This document shows, piece after piece, positions 13,201-26,100 of a DNA stretch of 64,000 nt (within the stretch, counting starts at the first letter, position 1; every line of letters begins with the position of its first letter). Origin of the DNA: Lichenostomus cassidix. Lineage: Eukaryota > Chordata > Aves > Passeriformes > Meliphagidae. The stretch lies in contig CM039182.1 in assembly GCA_008360975.2 (NCBI GenBank), positions 25,454,324 through 25,518,323 on the forward strand. The letters run 5' to 3'. The position numbers and the translations under genes are program-made. The notes beneath the pieces are model-generated. The model made no database searches. It was given only the letters and a program-made list of their open reading frames with translations, and was not told where the DNA came from.

Positions 13201-16200
13201 AGAACTCTCTTTATGGCCAAATAATGCTTATAGATAGATTTGCCAAACAATGCTTTTCTTTCCAAGGACCAATAAATCTCAGATTACTTTTGAGAGTAAT
13301 AAATGTTGCAATAATGCTGTTCTTGATTACAGGCAAGACTCTAACAGCTCTGACTGGTAGTGATTCCATAATTATGTTTGATTACAGACAGGCTCTGTGC
13401 CGATGCAAGATGGGTTATTTGTTGCCTTCTATCAGTCTCCTGGATTCCACTGGAGACCAAGAGCATGCCATGCCAGCATATACAGCTTACTCAGCTGCCT
13501 TGCTCAGAGCTTTGTCACTAAAGCATAGCATTTAATAGCAGGACCTGTGATAGTCGGGTGTGCAAAACCTTTTATGGAACTGTAATTAAGCCACTGTGCA
13601 AATACATCAGTGATGGCCACTGCCAAAGAGGACCCTGAATTTCAGCAGCTCTTGAGGGCTTGATCTTGCATTCTTCGTAGTGGTCAGGGGCTAAAGTTAC
13701 TCATGCCTTTACTCCTTTACAACAACAGTAAGAACCAAAATGACAATAAGAAATAAACTGTACCTGTAACACTGTCCACGCTTTCTACTACTAAAGAATT
13801 TTAAAAAAGGAAAAGCTCCAATAAGTCAGGTAGCCCTACCTTTGTCAATGAACAACAAAAAAAAAATCATGCCTTACAATTTATTCTCCGGTACTTTGTT
13901 TATTTCATATTAAATGACTCATGGAACAAGATTTCCACCTCTCCCTGTGGGGGATTATTCCAGCTGCTAAGAGCTACTAGCAGCTCACTTTCTTTTTTTC
14001 CTCTTTTGTGATGCTGAAATTTTGTATTCTATTTTAGTTTGGGATATAAAAGAGACAAGGGAAATTCACATCACCAAACTTGCTTTAAAATGCAACTAAA
14101 GCTGTTGACATGGACTCAGAAATCCAAGGAAACATGCAGTTAAAACAGAAATGCATCATATATTTCACTTAAATACCATGCCACCTCAATGGAACACTTT
14201 TAAGCCAACTGCACACTTCATTGTTTTCACAGGTTTGTTCCTTACTGTTATGTAAATGCACTTTAATTGTATGTAAATTAGCGTTAGGTAAACACTTATA
14301 GCCTGTTTTATAGCTGTCACACCAACAAACCACATTTACAAATACATATTTGTTCTACAGGAGAATATATTACCTACCTGGAAATAGTAATTATTTCCAG
14401 CATTTTGACTCAGTGCTGTGACTCTGCTTTGGCCCCACAACCTGGGGAACATTCTTACTAAGGATACTTTGCTTATAGAGTAGCATGCCCTAAAATTCTT
14501 TAAATGTGGCTCTCTAATGCATTTTATTGGTATTATTCTTACCAGGTTGCAAAATCCATTTAACAAGAGAATATTCTCCTGCTTTGAAGACTCAGAGGCA
14601 GTGTGTTTACCTCCCAGTAGTAGTTGTGGAGTCTACCATGTCACTCAACAGCATCCCATTTGGCTGGTAAAGGAACAGTGATGATAAGTTCCAAATAAAG
14701 TTTAGTGCTGTTTGTTGTGCCTAGAATGAAAGGTCGTGGTGAACAAGGCTTTATTTGTCAGAAACAGTGAAGTAGGATAACTAGAGGGGTAGAAGCAACC
14801 CAGGAAAGGACTTTATGAAATGAAGGCTGAAGATCCCTAACTCTCAGATTTGATTTTAAATCAGTGTTGTCCAAATGTACCCTTATTAACACAGCACAAA
14901 TCTGACAGCTAGGGCACTGGTGTGGTAGGGGCATTCATGCTTAATGCCATTCAAAAAGAACAACACAAAACCAGATACAGACCAAATCAAGAAATCTTAA
15001 TAGATAGATGTCAGGGAGTCTACTATCAGACACTTATTGCTGTTTTAATGGATCATAATGGCTTCAAATCTACCTCGTTAAGGGGATGCTGCTCATTTAA
15101 AAAGTTAAATGTCATATAAATCAAAGCACTATACAGTACATTTGTGCTTTCCTAATACCCTTAGCAAGGTAACTGCTCACATGAAATGGTGCATCTCCTT
15201 TCTTTTATTATATTGGTGTGATTGGTAATAGATATAAAAATATCAATATATTCAAATTGCTACTGGTATTTGCTTACTGTTTCTACCTGTTCTGTTAAAG
15301 ATACTATTGCTGTACATAATATGCAGTACTAAAGTACTCTGAAAACAATTTTTTTCCTCATAGATTGTTCTATTATGTCACATGAAGCTATTTTAAAGAA
15401 TAAATATTTTTATGTCAACATGAAGTGTTACATTATTTTGCTATTGTGATTGATACCTTTTAAATAAGACACTGGCAAGAGAAATTATAGTAAAGAACTA
15501 CTAGAAGTGTTCATTACATTTGACATGGCAGGTTATCAGAATACCAACCATTTTACCCTGCTTCAATCAACTTCATTTTGGTGTATAGCAACCACACATA
15601 CTTGTCCACAGGCATCCTCATACCAGATGCCCAAAAATGGAAAAAAAAGGAAAATAAAACTGCAAAATCCCTCAGTTTCTTCTTTGAAAGAACTTGGGCT
15701 TAGTCCCAGGTGTGGAAATCAGGCTTTCTTTCAGATGATGAACTGGGGAAGGGAGATGGAGATGGTGGTTGAGTCAAGTAACCAAACTCAGAACAGTAAT
15801 GTAGGGCAGGATTGCTGCCTGGAGAAAACTCAGCTTCCCACAGGGTATGGTCTGTTATGGTCCCACAGGACATGCTTAACTTGCTAGGTAAAGGAAATTG
15901 TTGAACAGCATTACCTGTACCAATGAACAGAAAGAAAAACATCAGACTGAATGCAGAGCTGGAAGGGAGGTTTGGTGATTTTAGCTGTGAGTTGAATGTT
16001 CGCCTTTATGTTAAAGCAGATGCCTAAAGAATACATAATTCAAAAATCCCAAGTGGTTGGCCTATTTTCCTGAAGAAGAGAATGTAGCAGTAGGTCTGAT
16101 TCCAGATGAGATAGGACTTTGTTATAACAAAGGTAATGTTAATGGGCAGGTTCTGGTTTAAGTGAGTTATTCAGTATCACAAAAAGGCTTCTGACAGATA

Positions 16201-19200
16201 GGAAAAAAAAGACAATTATCCAAAATGGTATTCAATTTTCTTACGGGAAAATCTTACAGCTGGCTCTTATTCTGTAGTTTCCCAGCTTGTTCATTATGCA
16301 GTCCTCACTCCTAGTGACAATCCTATGCACTGAATGAAATAAAGGTAACAATAGCATTTGACTAAAAAGAAAGTACTACAATACCTTCAGGCTGAAATTT
16401 GATTGTAAACTTGATTCTGAAATATTCCAGTTTATGAGTATTCATAAATACTAAATTTGACCCAGTATAAATACTGTTGGACCATAGGTCCAACAGCTCT
16501 TTACTTAATGCATTTCCCCCATATCCAGGAAAACAAAAACATGAGAAAAGGAAATGTAACACTTGACCACATGCTTGACCCTAAATTGGATGGTCAGCAA
16601 TGTTAAGCTAAGTCCCCAGTAGTGGGTTTCCTTTTGTTGCTGGAAGATAACTTGAGCATGTAGAGACTTGAAAGGGATCATGAGTTGGAAGTCTCTTCCC
16701 TGGTGAGTGTTAACAAAGCCAGCAGTGGTGATAATGATGTTGTATCATCAGCCCTGGAGAATTCAAGGGCTCAAATGCAAGGTAAGTCCCAAGAGGCTTG
16801 GGGAGAGACAGTGCTTGGCTGATCTGAGGAGATCAATCTGTGCCACTGAACATTTGGGATCTGTGAGAAGATGGAGTGTGGTTGTAGAAAACAGCGTCTG
16901 TCTGTCAAAAAAATTTGTAGTTAAAATAATTCCATATATATTTTTTCCCCTCTTACTGTCTTATTCTAGCTAGAACTTCATTTAAAAGCAAAACAGGCCA
17001 AAAAGTAAACCGACACCTCCACAGCCTGAGACAGCTATTTTCTAGGAAAATGGGCCACTGCTGCTTTAGCAGAGCTGCTCAGTGCCAGATAGCAGTTGTA
17101 TTTCACATGGGGGCCCTTACTGCAGGTGATGCTCCCATTCCTGCCTAGGGATGCTCCAAGTCTGCAGAGGCAAGCCTGTTTTAGCCTCAGTTTTGGCATT
17201 TGAGAGCTGCAGTTTGGGTCATTAAGGGTTGTTCTAGTCTTTGTCCACAGATAATGCTTTCTAGTCATCACCTGTTTCAGCATATTACTGTGATGTAAGC
17301 ACTTCTTGTTATTCCTCTCTTCCCAAATGTACTATTCCCAGCTGTATGTTCATTACACATAAGTGAAACACAGGGAATGGACCTGAACATACATGAAGAT
17401 AAATGCACCCTTTCTCATTACTATTTTGTGTTAGACGCTGTGTGAATACCTCAAGCACAAGGGACTCGATTCTAAGTGGAGTGGGCAAAGGGTAGCAAAG
17501 AAAACATAGACAGAAGGAGATAAGAGAGACATAGAAATAATGAAACAAGCAGGTAGATACACTGGGAGAAGAGTAGTGATGGCCTTACACCCTGGTGAGA
17601 GTCTAGAAACAAAAGGTATGTCCAGATTTGAAGAGTTTGCCCTCTCTAAAACAAAATAGGAATAAAATAAGAATTAGGGTTGCACAGTGTCTAGTGACTA
17701 CTTAAAACTTCTGAGTTTCCATGCCTCATGGCATTCATGTAAATCTGTTTCTGACCTCAAGAGATGAAGCCATTATCTACTGATAATAGTAGGAGAGATG
17801 TAAGTAACTTTGCTTCACTCTTGCCTGTCACTGCCTCACTCCTTTAGTTCACTCCCTTGCTGTTGTGCTCTTGCTGTGATGTATAATTTCCACTGCTCTC
17901 AGGATGCCTCTCCCAGAAGCTGTGTTAAGGATGTCCTTGTCTCCCAGAAGGATTTAAGATTCAGAACTACCTGTTCCCTCCAGTATTAACTCCCCTAAGC
18001 ACATTCCAGCTGACAAGGTAGTTTCTTAAAGTGGAAAAGAGAAGCAAGAAATGCCTTTTACATGGCTTTTATAAAGTCAAAAAGGGTCTTTAAGGCAAAC
18101 ATGGGTTTTTGAAAGATTTGAAGATTCTGATAGGACCTCACTTTCTGCTTTACTTTCCCTGTAATATCTTCTTAATATTACAGAGCAATGGTACTCCTTG
18201 AGGGAAGTACTCTGAAACCTAGATGAAAAACACTGAAAAATTCAACAGTTGGTATCCCACTTTAAAATACAGAAGAATACTCTTCATCTTTTCTGAAATC
18301 AGTTTCCTAGGCACATGGCATGGTATTGTCCTATGTATGCTAACTCTAGTTTAGAAGGAATTAGGGTGGAAATAACTTTTGGGGAGCGAGGTCTCCCCAG
18401 TACAGCTGTTGAGGGTAACAGCTTGGCAGGAAGCAGTCCCAGTGGATCTTTTCTTTTCTGGTTGCTTTGAGGGCAAGTGAAGTGCTGGTTCAATTTGGAC
18501 TGTAAGGCTGTGGCATGGTCCTCAGCTTGTTTGGAAAGCAAGACTTGTCACTGATATTTTACACTGACATGCCCTGTGGTTTGGGGTGCTTGTGTGCACT
18601 CCTGTTTTGGGGCTTGTGGGATTTTCTTTGTCAGACATTTACCTTATCTTTATGCATCTATTCTTCCTATCCAAATACCTTGCTTGTTTGATGTGCAAGA
18701 ACATGGAAATAGTAAAATTTAGCCATTGTAAAATAGTATCTAAACAGACAAATTCAAGAGTTATACTAGTTCATCCTTATTTTAGTCTGACATAACCCTG
18801 AGCATTGGCAATAGCTGAAATGTATCAGCTGTTGTCTTAGTCAAAAGTGTATTTTCTTTCTCAGCAGACACCAAATGATTTTTGGTCTCTAAGACACTCC
18901 TGTATCAGCAATGTTATCTGACAAAGTTACAGATATAAGAAAACATGCTTACTGTTTAAAACACTGCTGATATTACTGTAGGCAGACGGCTACTACAGGT
19001 GAATGCTTTCCAGTCATTTTGAGCCTAGTGCAGTGAAGCAGAAAAAAATAACCTAGATGGACTTCATAGCCGTGATTAAGTACAGTGCAAAATCCTCGGG
19101 GGAAAAACTCTTTACAGCCAAGTTTTAGAAACAAATTTGGCTCATGCTAGGAGAAAACAAAAAGACTGGACTAATGGAAAAACGCATGGTTGCTGATTTT

Positions 19201-20330
19201 TCTTAAAATTAATTTATACGAGTGGCTTTGTTGACTGAGCACATGTTCACGGGGATGTGCAGTGTATTATTCCAACCCTTTCTGTAACATAACCGCGGTG
19301 ACTGTGTCACATGGTGCTAGTGCAAACAAAGTCTTGCTAACAGCCCATGAATAGAAGCATTTTCTGAGAATACAATTTCTCATTGGGACTATCAACTGAT
19401 TCTTGTGCTACCAAGGGATAAAGATAGCCATGGAGAGCTTTGGAAGTATAGAGAAAGTGTAATAATCTGAAGTGTTGCAGGACTATTATGAGTGTTTGTT
19501 ATATAACCAAAAGAGGTACAAGGGATATGGTTAATTCTGTGACACTTTTGATTGATTACTGATTGGAAGGCAGTATCTAATATATGAGAGTATATCTTGT
19601 TGAACATTCTACTTCTCTCTACATACCATGTCCTTTTTTGTTCTCCCAATGCCTGCAGTGTCAGTCTGAGAGGCCATCACACTGAGCTGACTTCCTCCAC
19701 ATGGCAACACTCCCTGCATTTTCCCTTCTCCTCTACTGCCATCCTATTCGCATCGGATCCAACATAAGCAATGCTTTCTTGACAGACTCATCTCTGCTTA
19801 TCTCTCTGATCATCTCTCTGATCTTACAGCCATTTATTTTCTTAGCTATTAAGCTATTCATCCTAATTTTCATTTTGTTTCTCATTGTCCCATGTTATCA
19901 ATTCATCTAATAGGAGCTCTTTTTCCTAGAACAAAAGCACTTTTTAAAAATATCAGTGTAAAACTTTTTGTTTTCCTCTTGACATTCTCTGAGAAGTGGT
20001 TTTGGATGTACATTATGAAAAAAAATAGAAATTCTACGTACACTTACAGGAAATGATGAAACCACACGTTTGGACTTTGAAGAACATCTTGGTTTTTTTA
20101 ACAAAAGTAAAAATATTGTCAAAGCTTGATAGACGTGAACAGACTGTTGCAGGAAGTTTTGTCTGTTTATGAACCTTCCCTTCATGGGAGTGGAGTAAGC
20201 GGGGAGAGGCAGACAGTCCTCTGGGAATGGGGATAGCGTAAGCCTTGCTCCAGAGCACTGGCTCTCTGAAGCACTGGCTCTCAGTGCTAAGTCGGCACGG
20301 CCATAAAGTCCACTTTGAAGGCAGAAGCGC
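10230..20330. other. Intergenic DNA upstream of GLCCI1
   Basis: I recognise no gene in this stretch. Open frames of 120-140 codons (13164-13535 +, 15507-15887 +, 19907-20332 -) are low-complexity or unlike any family I know. Proximal GLCCI1 enhancers could lie here. The only specific candidate I can point to is a glucocorticoid-response-element-like site at 20136-20150. Confidence 0.55.
20136..20150. promoter_or_regulatory. GRE-like imperfect palindrome
   Basis: The sequence TGAACAGACTGTTGC contains the glucocorticoid-receptor core spacing ACA-nnn-TGT with a GAACA left half. The right half has G where the consensus has C. It lies about 0.5 kb upstream of the CCAAT boxes and 1.1 kb upstream of the GLCCI1 start codon. 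GLCCI1 is known as a glucocorticoid-induced transcript, so the position is suggestive, but a 15-bp partial match is common by chance. Confidence 0.3.
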
Positions 20331-20350
20331 ATCTTGTCGCGTTACTCAGC

Positions 20351-20577
20351 GCGCGGCCGGGGCCGCTCTCCCCTCTCCCCAGGGACGGGCACCTCACCCC
20401 GGTACTCCAGCACCGGGCAGGGCCCGAGCCGCTCCCGTTCCCGTTCTCGCTCTCGTTCCCGTCCCTCCGGCGCGGCCGGGGCCGCTCTCCGCTCTCCCCT
20501 CTCCCCTCTCCCCACGGACGAGCACCTCACCCCGGCACCGGGCAGGGCCGAGCCGCTCCCGTTCCCGCCCCTCCCTC
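20351..20577. repeat. Tandem duplication of about 119 bp at the island edge
   Basis: Copy 1 (20351-20469) and copy 2 (20470-about 20577) both begin GCGCGGCCGGGGCCGCTCTC. Both carry the same ordered blocks: CCCCTCTCCCC, a GGACG-GCACCTCACCCCGG segment, CACCGGGCAGGGC, then GAGCCGCTCCCGTTCCCG. Copy 2 has extra CTCTCCC units and lacks a short segment present in copy 1. Copy 1 ends in a CCGTTCTCG-type minisatellite. It sits directly upstream of the CCAAT cluster. Confidence 0.8.
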
Positions 20578-20649
20578 GCCGCCACATCCCACTTCCCCCG
20601 GCCCGCCTCCCCGACCGGGCGACACGCCCCCGCCGCGCCACCCGCTCCC

Positions 20650-21912
<1,263 letters not shown>

Positions 21913-23120
21913 TAGAGAGAGGGTCGGGGGACCAGGGTGAGCCCTAAATCCCCCAGCCCCGGGGCAAGTGTCGTGCCCGGCTTTGCCCTGCCAGGAAGCG
22001 GTGGGGAGAGCACTTCGTCCCGCCGCCCTACCCCGGGATGGGGGGAGGCGCCCCCTGAAATGTCATCCTCCTTGTCGGGCAAGGTGAGAATCCTGCTTAG
22101 GAAAAGCACCCCCGTGACCCCGAGCGCAGGGCCGCCGGCAGCCCCCCTCCCTCCCGGGGCGGAGAAGCAGTCGGGGGCTCCGGCGGCAGTGCCCCTGCTG
22201 CTCCGTACCCTGGCGCTGGGGCTCTGGCAGCGGAGGTGTGTAATAGGGAAAAGAGCCTAAAATCAACCGGCTTCCCCGTCTCCAGCTGTAACTATTTAGT
22301 AGGGGTGATAATGGGTTAGATTTATATCTGGGGTGTCACAACCCAGTTCTGAAGAGTGTGTTAAACCAAGCCTCAAACGCTCTTCCTTTCTGCAGAGCTC
22401 AGTTTCTTAAAAGACGTGCATTTTTGTAAGGTCGTAGGTTAAAAGATGTAATGTTTTCAAGCACAGGCTCCAAAACAAGGAAATTCCCATATTGAGGTGC
22501 TTAAAAACAAGTCTGTCTCCTTGTGATACTCAGTACTGAATCCTTTAGACTGTAGAAAAACCCAACCGAGCAAAACCCACTACAAACCAGCCCCCACTGT
22601 AGCCAAAATAGGCCTGTAAAGTTTGAAATGTACAGTTGATTCCCAGCAAGTCCAACTTAACCTGTGTCAGGTTGTCTGTTAAATTATTGAATGTGTTAAA
22701 GTGCCAGTGGCCATCTTACCTCCCCCACTCTGTTCTGCCTTCCCCCATCACTTTAACAATTGAGTGAATCGGACTAAATGCACTTTTTATGTTGTCCTGC
22801 TGTAGCTATCAGGTATTGCATATCTTCTCTTTCTGGGTTTGCTTTCTGTGGTTCAATACCCTTTGCTTTTTTTGTCCCCTTCATAAGTGTTAACTGTGTG
22901 ATTTCTGTGGCAAATTGTGGTCTGCGTTGGTTGCCAATGTGTGTTGTAGCAGTGGAATCTTACCTTTCCTCTTCACTTTTTATGTGTAGTAAACCCTTGC
23001 TATCTTTAGAATTTGTAACTTGGGCAGATCTGTCATCAGAATCGTCCTAGGTCAGGGGCAGCATATTACAAATGAGCAAAATGTCACTGCCAGTTACAGA
23101 TGGAGTTAATTTGCTGTATG

Positions 23121-23138
23121 CATCTGCTTATGCAGATG
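23121..23138. promoter_or_regulatory. E-box inverted repeat in a possible conserved element
   Basis: CATCTGC-TTAT-GCAGATG is a perfect 7-bp inverted repeat built from two E-boxes (CAGATG), about 1.4 kb into intron 1. An ATGCAT core lies just upstream and a homeobox-like TTAATTG just downstream. The surrounding 23.05-23.35 kb looks like unique, non-repetitive sequence. Enhancer function is only a guess from motif clustering. Confidence 0.25.
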
Positions 23139-26100
23139 ACTTAATTGATTGTGTTATAATCTGACTAACGATACTTTATGTATTTTTCAAAAAGACAGTC
23201 AATTTCTGCAGAGGGTTTTGCATGCTTGAAAATGGAACTGAGCTTCTGTGGTTTTGATTCATTCAAGCTCTATTTAAAATTTTAAAGATCATATTTTTCC
23301 CACTGTGTGGAGCACTAAATGTAGATTTCCTTTTTGCCTCTTAAACCTTTGGAAAATGCTGATTGGAAACTGGGAAAAACCAAAATATGGGTGTGTATGA
23401 GTAGTGATGGTGTTGATGATGAGCAGTAAATTATTTAATTATGGGAACCTGGAGGAAAACATTGTAGTGGTGCAGTGTATAAAGCCTGTGCTTAAGGTGT
23501 TTTGAAGAGGGAGGAATGTGGGCAGTTACCTGCAAGCAAGAAGAATACTGCAAAGCTGTGAAGTACTTCATTAATGTCTATGAATTCTTTGTTGGAGGAG
23601 AAATTTTAATTTTGGAAAGTGGTTTCAGTCTTCTTCGTCTGTGGGCTATTTTAGCCTTAATAAATCAGACTGTGAATTAGTACCGAATGACTTTTCTGTC
23701 ATTAAACTTGTTTGAGCTTACCTCCTGGTGAACTGCATCAGCAGCACACAGAGCTTGATTTGGTTTAATGAGTGCAATGTATAAAATCATAAACGGTCCA
23801 TCAAGAAATGCACCCTGTAATCTGTATGCACTGCAAAGAATTCATTCCCCCTCCTCCAGGTCAAGCCAGCTGCTGCTGCAGAAGCTGACATCCTCTAGCA
23901 AATCCTGAATGAATGAATGAAAACAACGTGATCGCCCTAATAATGACCACAATTGCACACGTCAACAGCTTTATTTTACCGAAATACAGGCACCATTTTC
24001 TAGCAGGCGAGAGTAATAAGATACTCTTTTTCATTTGCAAGACTGAAGAAATAAAGGTTATCAAACCTCCCCTTTGCCTGCCCCCCTCCCACCCCTCCAA
24101 ACCTAGAGCTGTTTTTACACAATTTGGAATATAGTTCCATGCTATGGGGCATGGTTCCATGCTATGAGCTATGGGGCAAGTCTTTGTTTCCCTGCTCGTT
24201 CTCAGCATTTTAGTACATGATGTGTGAACACTGATAGCATGTTTGTAGTGTATATGGTAATAGTAGTATATAGAATATTGATTGCTGAACTGGAGGACTA
24301 CTGCAGTAATAATGGAGGACTGGAAAAAAATTCAAACGTTCCATTTTCAGACATGGACCATCTTGCTGTGGCTTGTTAAACAATGCTACTCGAGCTATTT
24401 ATAGTTGTTATCAGTATGCAAGTCTTGGGGAAGTGGCTTGATTAAGTTTTTTTTTGTCAGTTTTTCAAAGCCATTTCCCACTGCTGTAAAATATGAGCTT
24501 AGGCTCTAGGTTTAATCCTGTTGTTTTTCTCACCAGTGCAGGAGATGTGTTTGTCTTTGGCTCTGCAGTCTGACTTGGATTGTTTCACAAATATGCTCGT
24601 TCTGGAGACTGCCTATGATTCTGATGGATAGATGTTATTCTCTTAAAACACCTGCCCCTTCCTCATGTGTAGATTCCTTGAACTGGCTTTCCTACTAAGC
24701 CATTTTGTGTGGATATTTTAGCGGTTTGCCAGAGGTTCTTTTATAAAGGAGATTTCTGTGAAAACACTCCAGCTTTGAGCCTCTACAGGTCAGAGCAACT
24801 ACCATTGCAGGCACTGACATCACTATTACATGAATGAAAGCAGCATGGTCTGTTTTTTCTCCCATCATGATGTTTTCTACTCCTTCCTTCTAGTATACTG
24901 TAGATGTTTTTGTTCTGCAGCAACACCCTGTGTTTTTAGGACTCAAACTTTTAATAATATAATAGTATTTTCTTTTAAGCGAATTTGGATTTTTAGTTGT
25001 TAGGAAACCATCAATTCCAGTAGCAGTATTTGGTTTGTACTGTTACTGAATGGCTGAGAAATTGTAAATGTTATATAGATATTTCTAAGGTGCTAAAAAA
25101 GAAGGGAAAAAGAGGGGAAAAACCTTCTGATACCATAGGATAAGTCTGCAATGTGCAAGTCTGCACCTTTCCTCTTTCTTGAAATGTGTTTATTCTTTAC
25201 TAGTAGATTTTTTTTTATAGTGTGTCTTCATGTTTTGGAGAGCTGGCGGTGGAAAACTTGTCTGGTTGAATGTAACAACACATGATTTTCTTAGAGGGAA
25301 TACATCTGTTAGTTCTCTGAGTGCATAAAAGTAATGTCAACAGAATCTGAAGCTGTGTGGTTTATGACAAAGGATGTTCCGGTAATAATCAAAAAAAGCC
25401 AAACCCTTGGACATGTCAAATAAAACTTGCTACTTGCTTGTGGACACATCTTTTAAAGAAAAAAGCAAGTTGTTTTCTTTCTTGCCTTACCTGGATAAAA
25501 TCAGAAGTTTCTGTTGCTATGTAAAGTGGCTTGTAAACTTGAGAGTGAGTTTCCTGTTTAGATTCTTTTTTTCATGATACGTGAATGTTTTGTGTACAAG
25601 GAGGGTGTAAATGACTTCTGTATGATTCAAACTCAACACTGCTCTCAACAAATGCTTTGATTCATTTAGTGTTAACTCTGGTAATACTGTGATATTATGC
25701 TTCATATTTTTGTAACTTTTACTTACATATTTTATAGCACAAACGTTTTTCCATATCAAATTTTAAAGACAAATGTTGATTTTAAGGACATATGAAAAGT
25801 ACTGTAATAAATTTGGCTGTTAAAGGTTCCCAATGTCTTTTATTTCCCAAAATAACTCCTGAAGTGTTGCCAACGTTAGTGAGAGAAAGGAATTACAAAA
25901 GATGCAAAACAACTGCATAACCCAGTTCTGTGTAAGAAGTGTATATATATCTGGTTTTAGGCTAGTGGAGTGAGGAGTGGAGTTAAACAATATTGTTGAT
26001 CTCTAGACTTGTAAGGGATGTCAATAAAAAAAAACAAAACAAAATTTGGACTTCAAAAGGCAGAACTATTCTAATATCCCGATTCAAGCCATCCAGTATT

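Noticed and set aside
15507..15887. 126-codon open frame upstream of GLCCI1
   Set aside because: No domain, no codon-usage signal I can see, and no neighbouring exon-like segments.
19235..19260. GAGCACATGTTCAC as a p53 or GR site
   Set aside because: Half-site spacing and purine/pyrimidine requirements are not met for either consensus.
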